A stretch of 64,000 bases of DNA from Medicago truncatula (GCF_003473485.1 NC_053043.1:39904576-39968575); one strand, 5' to 3'; positions 22,293 to 34,433 are shown, counted from the first letter of the stretch. Translations and numbers: made by a program. The notes: generated by a model from the sequence alone, not told the origin.

Positions 22293-24964
22293 AGTTTTAA
22301 TCCGAAGCTTATTTGGAGACAAATAAACTAAAGTTGCTCATAGTCTGAAAAGATTACTCTCTTTATCACTTGTCCGTGAATTTTTTATTATTCTTCACAT
22401 TGTACTGTCTATGTTTTTCTGGCTAATACATTGTATTGTCTCTTTACTCATTAATGAAATACGTGAGTTTCTTTTCTTCTGTAAAATTAAATATACTTGC
22501 ATTGTCTTCAAAACTGAAAGTTGACACACTATTGAAAAGAAAAATACTTGTGAAAAAGATACATTATTGAAAAATAGTTAAATAATAATATTTACCCTTA
22601 GTAACTCAACTTAAATATTCCATTTTTAAAAAAAATTGGATGACAGAAAATCAATAGGACAAAGATGGCTGCATTCCCAATTTCAGATGTCCTAAATTAT
22701 GATTATCACTGGATCAAGAATTCTTATCCCTGCATTTAATTAGGATGTGCATGATCCGGATTTCATGCTATCGTGATATATAAATCTGAAAATGTTAGTA
22801 CCTCGAATAAAATGAAATATCCACATTATTTTAACCTAACTAAGGAAAACATGGCCTCTTAAATGTTGAGTTACAAATGATCATTGATTCTGGGATAGTA
22901 GCATATGGCCCCATACCCATTCTCTTGTGTCAGGATTAGAGTGGCACATGCACCATGTGGTCCTGGGAAAGGTTGCTGTGCAGTTAGATTATTAAGGTCA
23001 TCATAACGTCAATGAAGTGAAAAAAGGATAAATTTTAGTATAACTTTATTTTAATAAATGTTGTTTTTGGCAGAAAAGTGGCAAGCATCAATAAAACAAA
23101 AGCGACAAATAACAAAGAACAGTAGAAGTCTTCGTGAACATAGTTTAGAAAGTAAATTTTAACCTGGAGACAACGTGATGCAAAAACAGAATGATGGAAG
23201 ATGGATCCGAAATATTGTGGTTTATATTTTTTCAAATTAATGTTCGGTCTCTTTTATTTTATAAAATCAATTAATATTTTCCTTAAAAAAATCAATTAAT
23301 GTTTGACATGTATCCCAACAGGATGTGTACTTCTAATATTAATTAATTAATTAATATTTTTCCTTTAAAAAATCTTGACAATATTTTTACAAGAAAAGCA
23401 AGATGGACTTATTGTGTCTATAAATGAAGCAGCAACTCATCTTACACTCTCACAAGTAAATGAAGCAGCAAATCTTGACATTCAACCTAATAATATTTGT
23501 TACTATAAAAATTGGACTATAATTACTTACCAACAAGTAGTAATTTAGAAGATTTCATCAAAATTGATAAAAACATATACTCAGAAAAGTTAAATGACCG
23601 CATAAATCAAATCTATAATTGTGTCTATTGTAATTTATTGCATACCAATTTGGCTCAATACCATTAACAAACAATTTCACCTCTCTTCAACTATTAACAA
23701 TTGTTTTAAGGCATGAGATGTAAACTTCTAACAAACTCGTCCTTCACGTTGTTGAAGCTTCATAATCTATAATCTTTGATTATGACTTTCCATTCTCTAA
23801 AGGGTCACCACCACAATTGCACCCCCATCAATTCAACTCATAATGTCCACAAAGTTGAACCGTACTAGAAAGAAATATCACTAACTACAAACTACTTTTC
23901 TTCATTTAAACTTTATTTTAAAATTTAAATAAAATCAATCCTCACATGGAGGGAAGAAACTCGAAAACCCAAATAATAAATACGACAGTGACATTTACTA
24001 ACCTAAAATTCAAAAAGCATTTCACTCATTCCCATCCCTCCTTAATTACTGATCCATGTTCTTTTGCCTACAATTCAACCATGATTTATGGCTTTTCTTA
24101 CTTCAATTTTGATGAAATTTACCTTAAACCCCAATTCCCGATTCTTGTTCCTTTGCCACACCATTCATGATTCGACCACAATTTATGGCTTTTCTTATGC
24201 AACAAATCAAATCTACCCTCATTAACCATTTTGATGAAAAAATTGCAACTATAAAAAATATATAAACACACATTTATTGTATTGTATACACAAAATTATA
24301 AAAATGTACAAATATTATAAAACAAACAGAGATCTACAGCTTTTCAATTGATCAAGTCAAATTTGACAATTTGATAGAGCTGCAAACCAAAGTACTAGAA
24401 AATTCAAGTTGCATTACTTTAACTCTGTATTGTACAATATCCTCTATTTGTTTTTTTCTTTTGAGGGCCCAAAAAACAACTATTACAGTCTGAAACTAAA
24501 TCAAGAGGAATATTCAACAACAAAACTAAAAACAAAATTCAAACTCAAGCTTAACAAAACTATCATCAATTTTACTATACAGATGAATCTAAGTCAAAAA
24601 GATCGATCTCTCTCTAATAAACAATTCATAATTAGCATTCCTCATACAAATTTTACTTACATACTCACAAATGGATAATAAAGATAATTAAAACACAAAA
24701 ATTGAAACATAAAATCCAAGTACTACCATATTCTGCCTAATATACATCATAGTTATACAATTTCATTACTATATATAAAATCATCACTACATTTACAAAA
24801 ACCATATCATTCTAAACATCTGGTTTGACTTCGCCTCCCCAGCTATAACTTTAACTTAGATATTAATCATACTATATAATATAAAACGAAAAAATATTTA
24901 ACATTATAATTATGATAATGGTACTATTTTGTTTGTTGGTATATGGTGAGAATTAAATTCCACA
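22293..24964. other. Intergenic, no gene seen
   Basis: AT-rich sequence with scattered short frames (for example 23035-23235 minus, 23946-24170 plus, 24409-24678 plus) that lack domain features or splice support. The last few hundred bases are presumably the 3' region of the methyltransferase gene. Confidence 0.4.
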
Positions 24965-25834
24965 TCAGCATAATCTCCAATCCAAGCAAACCTCAGCGGG
25001 TCCATGCACATGCTGACTAGGTTTCCTGAACGAAACAATGTGACTACTAACCATGAAAGCTGTAACACGTTCTGAAACTCTAACATCTTCCATCTTTAAT
25101 TCTTGTAACCTTAGCACGTACTCAGGCACGTGAACTAGGTCCCACACAACACCCACACCACCAGGTTTCATCACTCTCACCATCTCCGCCACCGCTCTCA
25201 TCCTCTCCGCCGCCGCCTCCGCCGTTTTCTGTCCATACTCTCTCCCTACAGTATGCACAAACACACCAGAAACTACCACATCGAAGTAATTATCAGGAAA
25301 CGGTAACCGTCTCGCATCGCCTTCGCGACAAGTGACGTATTCACCAACTCCTTCCATTTTAGCCGATCGAAGTGTGGACAGTGTTGTACGCTTCGATCGG
25401 TCTAAACCGACAACACGGCCGGAGCTTCCTTCTTTTTTCAACTGTGTTGCAACGGCGTTTAAGAGAATTCCCCGGCCGCAGCAGCCTAAATCAAGAGCGA
25501 GTTTTACAGAAGACCAGTCGTGTACGGCGGAGACGATCCGCTGTGCCATGTCGTAGTGAAGAGGAACGGCGGAGTAAAAGAAATTCGCCGCAGCGAAGAA
25601 GAGACATACAGCAGAGAGTGCTGTGACTGAGCCGGTGAATCCAGCGGCGAATCTGGCGACGGCGGCGGTTGAGATTATTCTTTCAAAGAAACTACAAATT
25701 GGATTGAAGTATACAAGATAGAGAACTGATAATACTGAGAATAAAATTGCTTGACATAAGAGGAAAATTAGGGTTTGCCATTGCTCCATTCCGTAGATCG
25801 TCCATTCCTTGCTATTGTTGCTTGATTTTCCCAT
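24965..25834 (-). CDS. Membrane-anchored SAM-dependent methyltransferase (Methyltransf_11 type)
   Basis: A 289-residue protein with no intron in the coding part. After MGKSSNNSKEWTIYGMEQ come two or three hydrophobic segments (roughly residues 15-45 and 60-90), then a class I methyltransferase domain from about 110. SAM-binding motif I is LALDLGCCGRGILL, the next strand holds VVGLDRS, motif II-like EGDARRLPFPDNYFDVVVSG, and the post-motif MKPGGVGVVWDLVHV. The tail SFRKPSQHVHGPAEVCLDWR looks like a conserved plant ending, but I do not know the substrate. The codons ahead of the ATG at 25834 are open, but they lie after a good splice acceptor (TTTGCAG at 25868) and have no ATG, so I start here. 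A 5' UTR intron is likely at 25868-25958. The gene is clearly more GC-rich than its surroundings. Function in a membrane-linked methyl transfer is inferred. Confidence 0.9.
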   Translation of the reverse strand: MGKSSNNSKEWTIYGMEQWQTLIFLLCQAILFSVLSVLYLVYFNPICSFFERIISTAAVARFAAGFTGSVTALSAVCLFFAAANFFYSAVPLHYDMAQRIVSAVHDWSSVKLALDLGCCGRGILLNAVATQLKKEGSSGRVVGLDRSKRTTLSTLRSAKMEGVGEYVTCREGDARRLPFPDNYFDVVVSGVFVHTVGREYGQKTAEAAAERMRAVAEMVRVMKPGGVGVVWDLVHVPEYVLRLQELKMEDVRVSERVTAFMVSSHIVSFRKPSQHVHGPAEVCLDWRLC

Positions 25835-26040
25835 CAGTTTCAACCGGGGATTGAATTTGAATTGTATCTGCAAATATAAGATAAAATTGAGTCAACAAAA
25901 CTCGAACACGAGAAGAGGATTGTTGAGAATGAATTAGATTTTTGAAATTGGAGCTTACGGTTAAGAAATGAAAGCTTAGGAATCAGATCCAAATGTGAAA
26001 CTGAAATTGAAATTGAAATTGAAATTGAAAAGAAAGAAGT
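25835..26040 (-). promoter_or_regulatory. 5' UTR of the methyltransferase, with an intron and a GAAATT repeat
   Basis: On the minus strand a donor CC|GTAAGC at 25958 and an acceptor TTTGCAG at 25868 define a 91-base intron in the leader. Upstream of it (26002-26030) the plus strand has five tandem TGAAAT-type hexamers, a pyrimidine-rich leader tract in the sense direction. Leader start unknown. Confidence 0.5.
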
Positions 26041-26851
26041 GAGTGACAGTGTATGAGTCACTAAAACAAGCACAGTTGTTGATTCTTTTGATTTTGATTT
26101 TTGAAAGACGCGTTTTGATTCGTCGTTATGCTCTTTTTATTTTGTGTCAGAACAAAACGGCGAGGTTTATCTGCGTTTTAACACGACACCGTTGTTTCTA
26201 AGATTGTACGAATTTCGAGAGATGAAAATGGTAATGGGACCGGAACCTCGTTGGTGGTTGTGTTTTTTTGATGCTACACAATGAAAGAACGTGTTTTATA
26301 TTACTGTGTAGTGTGTACGGTGTTTTGTGAGTATAAAAATCTTTTGAGTTTTTGAACTTTGAAGTTGAAGGGTTTACCGGTTAACCGGCTAAGGAGGTTG
26401 ATGAGTGGGAAGATAGCTGTTTTTTGGATTGGGTCATTGTAGTGTTGGTAAGCCTGCAATATCAGTTTCTGAGATTGGTTGTGATTGATTTTTGTAATTA
26501 TTTTATTTTTTGGTCTTATAATGGACTTTTTATTTTTTGTGTGTATGGAAAGGTAAAAGGAAATTGTGACTCTTTCCTTTTGAACTATGTGTGAAATGAA
26601 TGATGAATATTAATTTGGGTCGTAAACACGATATTATTACCTTTGATTTGATTGCTTCTTACCGTTGTGTTTGTGTGGATTTTTTTTTTTATTGGCGGAG
26701 AATTTCAGGAAAATCAACAAAATATTGATGTGTGACTGTTACACTTCACACACATCACGCAGGAATCATTTTCACTCCATCAATCACTCAAAGAGTATCA
26801 ATATTCCATCAGAATTCAATAAAAAAAAAACGACAAACAAATAAAATTGTA
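26041..26851. other. Methyltransferase promoter side; no gene seen
   Basis: Upstream of the methyltransferase on the minus strand. No further frame is supported. GC content is higher near 26100-26450, then falls. Confidence 0.4.
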
Positions 26852-27000
26852 CTCTCTCTTCCATCTTATTTATAAGAAAAATTTGACTTTTTAAATTCAT
26901 TGAGTAATTGATATATCTTGTCTAAAATATATATTAAATATATCATTTATACAATGAATCAGAAAAGTCAAATATTTCTTATAAATATAATTAAAGGAAA
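26852..27000. mobile_element. Degenerate Stowaway-like MITE
   Basis: The left end CTCTCTCTTCCATCTTATTT and TATAAGAAAAATTTGACTTT is mirrored by AAAAGTCAAATATTTCTTAT near the right end. A TA sits at the left border (26850-26851). The right terminus is worn. Confidence 0.5.
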
Positions 27001-27469
27001 TAATTTCCTTCAACAAAAAACGTATTTATCCTTATTGAAAACACCAATCCATATAAAAAAAAAAACTAGCCTATTTTAATTAACGTCTAAGGGTATTAGT
27101 TACCATTTTCTTGTAAAATAGAATTATGTTTTTTTTTCCACAAAAAAAAAAAAACTATCCTAAATAATGTATTTAGGCATTTTTTAAGGAAATAAAATAA
27201 ATTATTTAAAGATAACATATTTTTTTACAATTTTAAATGTTGACTACACAAGTTTTGAGATTTTAGTTTGAACAAATAAAAATGGGATATATTAAAACAA
27301 CACAAGTGGCCTATCCCAAACAAGGTATGCAAAAGAAGGCCACGAAGAGTTAATTACAAAGTGATTTTCATGCAAGATAAAGGTTGACGCTATCGGTCAT
27401 GATAATCAAAAGCAAAAGTATTCATTTATCCCTTCAACCACGAAAATGACTTTATCTAGCATCTAATTC
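27001..27469. other. Intergenic, no gene seen
   Basis: AT-rich. A MITE-end-like sequence (TAAGGGTATTAGTTACCATT, near 27088) may be a remnant of the family seen at 32714-32903. Confidence 0.35.
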
Positions 27470-27870
27470 AAATTTGTTTCTTTGCTATTGAAGATCATAT
27501 TCCCTTCCTTCTAAATTGTCCAGACACATTAAAACCATATCAACTTCAAGAAAGAACAAGTTAAGCGAGGAAAATATGTCTGGCAAAACTGCATAAAATG
27601 ATATTTTACTCGAAATGTATCAACCGAAGAGATGCTTAACAAATTCTTAATAAGATGCCACAATTCTCCAAAATAATTTTGGCATAAAAAGATATGATCA
27701 GTCGTCTCTTGTAAGCTGCATCCACCGACACAAACATTAGCTTTTGCTTGAATAACACTCCGACACGTAAGATTATAAACGGTTGCGGAATATGCGTCAA
27801 ACAAATAATGAAATCTTTAATGGAACATGGTTATACCAAATAATATCAACCGAAACCCGGTCACCAAGTT
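27470..27870 (-). mobile_element. LINE relic, zf-RVT domain
   Basis: The minus strand, with stops, reads HVPLKISLFV, then VCVGGCSLQETTDHIFLCQN, YFGELWHLI, SISSVDTFRVKYHFMQFC and LKLIWF. This is the zinc-binding region that follows the reverse transcriptase in plant LINEs (GC..QETxDHxFL.C..FG.LW). No flanking RT or RNase H is preserved. Confidence 0.75.
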
Positions 27871-29269
27871 GTTCTGCGGCTATGAGCAACATATAGAAAA
27901 GACTTTTGTAGTGTTAAACCTTTAGTTCTCAAAAGAAAAGGCTTTTGTAATTTAAAGTTCATCCGTAAGATAAATATAATTTAATCAAGAATTATTTCAT
28001 TCAAAAATTGAACTCAAATCGTCTTTAACGATCCGTCTTTGCTTAAACTCAATAAGTACTTGAAATGACTATGTTTAATGCAAAATTTGACAATAGGTTC
28101 TGCTTTTTAAAGAAAATATATCTTTCTCTCTCCTTGTCCCCCAATAACCTCTTTAATTCACTTTAAGTGCATGGTGATTTTTCCCTTTAACTACTACTAA
28201 ACAAGACATTAAACATCACCAAAAATTATTAAACAAGACATTATTATTGCCTTAAAAAAGACATTATTATTGACATTTGAATGACACAATATATTGCTTT
28301 ACAATATTTGATTGACAATTTTTATGTACCATAAAATAAGTTTTCATAAATGCAAAACATAACTGTATCGTATATACCTTAACAAATTGAATCTAATTTA
28401 GAGATTTTTAAATTCAATGAGCTTGCAATTTTCTTAAAAGTCAATTTTGTATGTTATACTATAGTGACCATGTTGCTTGAACTTGACTAGAATTATTTGC
28501 ACATTGAAATATTTGGGTGTAGAGTACTGCTTCTGCTTCAAGATTTTCGAACTAACCACTTCACTCCTATATGCTCACTGATTTATAATTAGTTGTGTTA
28601 TTAATACAAGAAGAATCTTTTTAGTAGTCTCTCACATGGGATGTAGATCATCAATTGGGGAAGCTTCACATGGGGTTAATAATTATTATTAGTGAATAGT
28701 ATAGTGAGAGGAAGTTAATTACCAGAGGATGATCAGCTAAGATGAGCAAAAATTCTTATAATTTCTCTGTTTTTTTTTTACTATTCTCATAAAATATTCT
28801 TTTAATTTTTAAAACAAAATCATATTATAAATTACTGTATATCTTTCAAAAAACTATATAAATTATTGTATTGGTTTCACATGATTATTCTTCTTCTTTA
28901 TTTACCATGTTAATTAGCTCGCCAACTTTAATGAGATACTGTTATTTGCTTCAAATTCAAATTAAGTAGTAAGCACGTAACTCACTTTAAGTGAGCCACT
29001 TTATAGATTTTTTTCCTATCGCCCAAATGATCTTAAGCGACAAAGATGCCTCATAGCGTCCTTTATATTAAAGCTATACGCATGACATTTTCTCTCTTTC
29101 TCAAGAATATTCTGATATAAGTTGTTCTAGTTCTAGCTATGTAGAAATAGATTAGGCACGTACCACATGCCTTATAAATTAGTTGGCTAGTAGAGAAAAG
29201 ATATTATAATCCTTCATAGCAAATTAATATTTTTAACTTGCTTTAATTTATATGGATCATACAATATCA
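27871..29269. other. Intergenic, no gene seen
   Basis: AT-rich sequence without supported genes. A short direct duplication (AAACAAGACATTA.. and AAAAAAGACATTATTATTG) is visible near 28200-28275. Confidence 0.4.
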
Positions 29270-30057
29270 GATGATGACGTCTGGTGCAGTTGTTTTGGAC
29301 ATTTGTAGGCTCTAGAACGACGGGGGATGTGTACCTGCAGACACTTCAACACTCAAGTCAATAAGAGAGCAAGAGTGACAGTTAGGGTTTAGAATAGATC
29401 GTAACTTTGGGGACTATGTAAAGTCCCCATATATAGAGGTGACATGCAGGAGCCGTTGTAAGGCACACTGATGCGTCTAACGGCTACAGATTCGTAGGAA
29501 TCGATCGTAACCATCGAGCGAGAATCGTGGGCACGTTTGTGAGACGTTTTTATTCAGTTTGAATGGGTCTTTCAAAGTGCTACGAGCACCCCCACCCCAC
29601 CCCCACTCGTGGAGAGAGGGTGTGTTAGGAGTAATTGGCCTACATGCTGAATTGGGCCTGTTTGGTTTTGGGCTTATGGTAATAAGGCCATAGGTGCTTG
29701 TTCGGTCCAGAACAATATCCCCCAAATCGCTGCTCTTAAGTAAGAGTGATGATTTTTGACCGAAATAGTTTTGGGTGAGAACAAGCCTGATGCTCGTGAA
29801 AAGGGCGAAAGAGTGTTGAACGAAATGCTCGCATGACTCTTCTTGAAAGATTAGAGTCTTTAAATATTATGTTCATTCGAAACCGATGGTGTTAATATGC
29901 TCGCGAAGAGCAAGTCACTAATAATTGAATTTATGCTCGCAAGGAGCATGTACTTGAGATGCTTGTGATATCGCTCGAAAATAAGGAACAAGCATGTGTT
30001 CGTACATAAGTTGTAGTTGTATTCGTAAAAATCCATTGTCCGACATGGACGTGACTG
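29270..30057 (-). mobile_element. LTR-like sequence, probably part of a retrotransposon
   Basis: GC-richer than its surroundings. On the minus strand CACCTCTATATATGGGGACT looks like a Pol II TATA box. About 40-120 bases on follow AAACCCTAACTGTCACTCTT, TTGACTTGAGTGTTGAAGTG and TCTGCAGGTACAC, a pattern I associate with LTR promoter and R-U5 regions. Neither LTR end nor pol sequence was located. A SINE sits at its right side. Confidence 0.4.
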
Positions 30058-30280
30058 TTTTTTTTTTTTTTTTTGAAAACTCGGTATCCGATCCAAGAAT
30101 CGACTAATCCAAGGGGACCAATCCCACCGCCCACTTGCAGGGGTCCCGTTTAAAGCCAGAGCAAGCTCTGTATGGACTTAGCCCATCGAAATTGGCACCA
30201 GAGGGAATCGAACCTGAGACCTCTGGAGGAGCAATCTCCAAGATCCCAAGCCAACCACTAGGCCAACCCCAAATGGGTTT
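30058..30280 (-). mobile_element. tRNA-derived SINE, second family, with long A tail
   Basis: On the minus strand the element begins AAACCCATTTGGGGTTGGCC, has box A GGCCTAGTGGTTGG and box B AGGTTCGATTCCCTC, then a body with GGGCTAAGTCCATACAGAGC and GGATTGGTCCCCTTGGATTA, and ends in about 17 A. A second, worn copy at 41672-41772 shares its head. The TSD is not clear. Confidence 0.85.
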
Positions 30281-30439
30281 GAAAGAGGTTATCAACAAAA
30301 TTTACCCAATTTCAATGCATAATTCTTGCGATTATTTAAGCTTTGCTAAATCCTCAACACACTACATTTTTTACGGTTCTTTGAAGTATTTGGTAGCAGC
30401 GGAACAACAAGATCTGGCGTAACAGCGCTGAAACTATTT
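30281..30439. other. Short spacer
   Basis: No feature seen; possibly continues the LTR-like sequence on the other side of the SINE. Confidence 0.3.
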
Positions 30440-30922
30440 AAAACATCAAAGACCGAGCGTTATGTTTGCTCGATGCATGGTCAATAGCCCAAACTCCTCA
30501 TAATACAAGTGTTTCCCTAGGTATGAGTTGATATGTCACTAAATGGAGTAATCCTCCTGTTGGTGGATATAAGTGTGATGTGGATGCTTCATTCTATACT
30601 TTTGTCAATAAAGTAGGCATCGAGACTTGTATTCAGGATGATCAAGTTAGGTTTGTCCTTGCCAAGACAAAATGATTCTCACCTTGTATTGTTGTATTGA
30701 TGTTGACAAAGGTGAGGCGTTGGGACTTCTTTTTGCACTGCAATGGGTTAAGAATTCAAGTTTGGTAAACGTGAACTTCAAACTTGATCTCAAGTGGTGT
30801 TGACTAAATTCAAGAGTAAAGAAGTTGATGTCTCAGAGCTCGGCGATATTATTCAAGATTGTAAATGTGCTCGTAGTTCTGTTTTTTTTCTTCTTCAACT
30901 CTTGTGTTGAGTTTGTTATGAG

Positions 30923-31243
30923 CAGTATTTTAAAACTCGAACCGCCTGATTAGAGCGGGAATCAGAGGGGTGTCTGGTTTGGTCAGCTCACAAGACCAGA
31001 TGTGCGATAAGACCAGTGAAATTCGATATGACTCGGCTGGGTCGATGGTCCAGTCGGCAAACCAGTATAACCCGAAGTGAACAACAAGACCAATTTGATT
31101 ATTCAAGGAACTTAGGATTATGGCCCTGCAATTCTTAACCTTGCCACAATTGGTTAAGCCTACTTGCTTGAAAAATATTGCATCCAAGGTATATATATTT
31201 AAATATATTTTCGTTAAAAAACATTTAAACTCAAACTCACTCA

Positions 31244-31299
<56 letters not shown>

Positions 31300-31669
31300 C
31301 TCCCCTATTTTCTTCAAATGTAATAATATTGTTTCATTTTTTAAACAAAACTCACTTTTTTTTCCTAACCATCACCTACATCCTTTTTTAGGGAATGTAT
31401 TGATAATTTTGTTTTTGGGTGATAAAATATTGTTAATTTTGTTTTTCAAATCCATGAATATTTTATCAAAGTTTTTTAATAGAAGAACTCTTATTAAAGT
31501 TTATAGTTATGAAATTTAAATTAAATATTTTTAATTTATTATATTTAGATTGGGTTAACAGTCAATCGGTCTAACATGTGATCTACTGATCCAACCAGTG
31601 ATCCACTAGTGCGACCAATGAATCATTGTCTTTATCAGATTGATCACTTGTCCGAGTTTTAAAACACTA
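30923..31669. mobile_element. hAT-like non-autonomous element inserted in a LINE
   Basis: The termini are CAGTATTTTAAAACTCG and, reverse-complemented, TAGTGTTTTAAAACTCG. The 8-bp flanks GTTATGAG (30915-30922) and GTTAGGAG (31670-31677) differ at one base, fitting a hAT-size duplication. The interior (747 bp in all) has subterminal GACCAG and CCAGTCG-type motifs, an AT microsatellite and no transposase. Confidence 0.75.
31246..31296. repeat. (AT)n microsatellite
   Basis: An uninterrupted run of about 25 AT dinucleotides inside the hAT-like element. Likely to vary in length between accessions. Confidence 0.95.
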
Positions 31670-31750
31670 GTTAGGAGACAAGTCGATGAGATTGTTCAGG
31701 ATCTAGCAAGTAGCCACATCTTTAGCTAATTTCTAGATTTTAATTGATGG

Positions 31751-32713
31751 ACCCACTTATATTCGTCCTCTTATTATTAATGGAAAGAAAATGTTTTACA
31801 ACACAAGAGAAATTATTACGATAAGTCACGACCCACGCATCCATCCACATAACTAAAATTCTTCCATAAATTACATCCACTATATTCCCTACGTCCCAAA
31901 ATATAAACAAAAATTGGTCAACAAAAATTAATATATTTGGTACAAAATTTGTATTTCTTAATAAATGTTATGAAAAAATAAATTAAAGAATTTTAAAAAG
32001 GTAATATATAATTAAAAATATAATAGAATATAATTGAAAAAAATAAAATTAATGCTTCATTGATATCGTACAATCATTTATAATTTGAAATAAATTTTTT
32101 AGATTATCAAGCACCTATTTGTTAGTATTTTATTTTATTTTTCATCTCCAAAACAACTTATAAGTTGCGGAATTATTTTATTTATTTATTTATTTTTTTA
32201 GACGAGTTGCGGAATTATTTTATTAGCAACATTTAATAAAAAAAGAAGTAAATAAAGGTTAAATTGGTGGGGATCCCAAAACCCGTTTAAGAAAGAGATG
32301 CAAATGGGTCCCACAAAGAAAATGAACGCGGGAATGAGAAAAAGCCAAAGGCGTTTCCGCGTAAACTGGGGCTGATTGGCACCCATATTACACCCCCAAA
32401 AGCACTTAACCTGCCGTTCATGTTGACGTTTGGCACCATCCAACTTAGTTCCATTTTAATTAAATTATACTTTGCTCAATCACCGACACTCTTACATTTT
32501 AATTCCATTGTCAAATTTTCCACCAAAGATTCTTATATTTTAGTCCTATTGATTTGAGACCTAAATCTTTAAATTATTTAGTTGTAAATGTCAACAACTG
32601 TATTTGTTATATTCAAATAGCCATTTTGTAATATTACGTTTGAAATAATCGTATATGTATCCTGTTAGTGAGACTTATATTAAATAATCCAAATTTGTTG
32701 TATATTAAGAAAA
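31751..32713. other. Intergenic, no gene seen
   Basis: AT-rich. A Stowaway-type end (TATTCCCTACGTCCCAAAAT near 31882) has no visible partner. The 81-codon minus frame at 32198-32443 has no recognisable feature. Confidence 0.4.
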
Positions 32714-32903
32714 ATGGTCATGTTAACTTGTGCCTTTAGAGACCATGTTAAGCATTAATGTCATTCCATTAATGATAAAAAATTTATTCAAAAAAATTAA
32801 CATCAAACATTTTGAGCAATAAATTAACACAATTTCCAATACATAATTTCTATTAGTAAAATTCTTAACATATACTATAAGGGCATAAGTTAACATTTTC
32901 CCT
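32714..32903. mobile_element. MITE with GTTAACTTGTGCC-type ends, copy 1
   Basis: The left end AAAATGGTCATGTTAACTTG with TGCC is inverted at the right end (reverse complement GGGAAAATGTTAACTTATGCC-like). The core has CACAATTTCCAATACATAAT and TTCTATTAGTAAAATTCTTA, shared with the copies at 41975-42152 and 51345-51520. The TSD is not clear. Confidence 0.6.
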
Positions 32904-33331
32904 CGTAAAAATACAAGAATGACAACGTAGGTGAATATAAGTTTGAGTTGAGTTTGACTGCAAGGCACGATTAGCATGCAAATGAGATGACAAGGATCCA
33001 ACCCAAGTGGGTAGAAGCAAACAATTCATCTAAAACAATGAGAGGATAAGATAAATTAACGTGCATGCATGGTACCTTATATGCCCATAGTGTTTTTATA
33101 GCAACCATGACTAAATGGAGACAAACTAATACTAGTATGGGAATCGGACCTAACATTTTGACTTCTGTCATACATTTATTCTAATAAGGTTGTGTGTATT
33201 TTCCCACTTCTAAAATTTCACCATATATTCTTTAAAAAAAATAAAATTCTCCATATACTATATATATAGTCAAACAAATTGTTTTTCTCAACAAACATTC
33301 CATAACTACTAATTAAAACAGGTGCATCTTT
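32904..33331. other. Intergenic, no gene seen
   Basis: Spacer between two mobile elements. The last 10 bases (GTGCATCTTT, 33322-33331) are the left target-site duplication of the next SINE. Confidence 0.4.
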
Positions 33332-34103
33332 GTGGTGGTGGTTGGAGTTCGAACTCCAGACCTTATATATTTTATGCATTGTCTATATCAACTAGGGTTG
33401 GAAATGAGTCGAGTCGAACCGAACCTGTCTGAGCTCGGCTCGACTCGATAAGAATTGGTTCGGCTCGAGTTCGACACGAACTATTTTTTCAGCTCGAGTT
33501 CGGCTCGTTTAAAGTTCACGAACAATTCGGTTCGGCTCGTTAGGTTCAGCTCGGTTGCTCAACTCGTCCAAAAAAATTATAAAAAAAAAGTTAATTTATA
33601 GATCTTTGATATTTTATATATATTAAAATTAAATATTGAATTAAAATAAAAGTTCCCACAAGCATGCATATAATAAACATAAATTATATAAAGTTAAAGG
33701 TTGCATAAATACGAAGAAAAATATCTAATACAAGTAACAGAGACAAAAAAATCCAACAAAATTTATAATATTCTTTTACTTTTAAACTCCAACTGCTCTT
33801 CCATTCAAGACAAAATTGTATTCAGCCACATTTGAATTAAATTTTTTTAAAAACTAACTCAAATTGATTTATATATATAATCGATAATCGAGCCATCTCA
33901 TGAACCTAACGAGTCGAACTATATGTAGCTCAAGTTCAGCTCATTTAATTAACGAACTTAATTTTCAGCTCAAGTCCAGCTCGTTAGGTTCATGAACCAA
34001 ATTCAACGGATTAGATATCGAGTCGAATGTCGAACTATAATCGAGTTGGTTCGGTTCATTGCCAGCCCTAATATCAACTGATTTAAGCTCACGATGACAA
34101 CTA
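33332..34103 (-). mobile_element. tRNA-derived SINE split by a hAT-like element
   Basis: The left part (33332-33392) has a B-box-like TTGGAGTTCGAACTCCAGAC. The right part (34079-34103) has the box-A side, ACTGATTTAAGCTCACGATG. Together they form a short copy of the SINE family at 18855-18991. The 10-bp duplication GTGCATCTTT flanks the whole at 33322-33331 and 34104-34113, which shows that the two halves belong together. Confidence 0.8.
33393..34070. mobile_element. hAT-like non-autonomous element inserted in a SINE
   Basis: The left terminus TAGGGTTGGAAATGAG and the right terminus, reverse-complemented, TAGGGCTGGCAATGAACCGA form inverted repeats. The 8-bp duplication ATATCAAC is exact at 33385-33392 and 34071-34078. 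Both subterminal zones are packed with GCTCG/CGAGC and GGTTCGG motifs (about 33405-33570 and 33880-34060), typical of transposase-binding regions of hAT elements. No transposase frame. Confidence 0.85.
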
Positions 34104-34433
34104 GTGCATCTTTAACACACCAGCAAAATAAAGTCAATTTCTGTAAAAAAAAAAACAATAAGAAAAATAAATCCACTAAAAAAAGAAAAATAAAGCCAAA
34201 TATGACTTTATCAAATATCACCACAAGATGGCGTAAAGTATTCCAATAACCATGATATTACTTTTTTTTTTTTTTAAGCAAACCTTGATATTACTTGTAT
34301 TTAACATGTCGAATCTCTACTAATAATTTTTTGCGTAAAGTAGCAATTACCACTAATGTTAATGTTACTCATATAATTTGAATATATATTTTAGTTAAAT
34401 TTCTAAAAAAAAAAATTCGAAAAAAAAAATAAA

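Larger units (their letters stand above)
30440..31750 (+). mobile_element. LINE relic, RNase H domain, split by a hAT-like element
   Basis: The plus strand, with stops and one or two shifts, reads KWSNPPVGGYKCDVDASFYT, then FVLAKTK, a region matching GEALGLLFALQWV.NSSLVN, and VEFV at 30908-30919. The frame stops being LINE-like at 30923 and resumes at 31670 as RRQVDEIVQDLASSHIFS. Joined across the insertion this follows VEFVRRQANEVAHSLAKAAL in the LINE at 48050-49100, so both belong to one family. Confidence 0.8.

Noticed and set aside
31246-31296. A CRISPR-like or regulatory array
   Set aside because: It is a simple AT microsatellite in a eukaryotic sequence.
32198-32443. An 81-codon minus-strand frame with hydrophobic segments
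   Set aside because: Hydrophobicity comes from AT-rich codons; there is no conserved motif.
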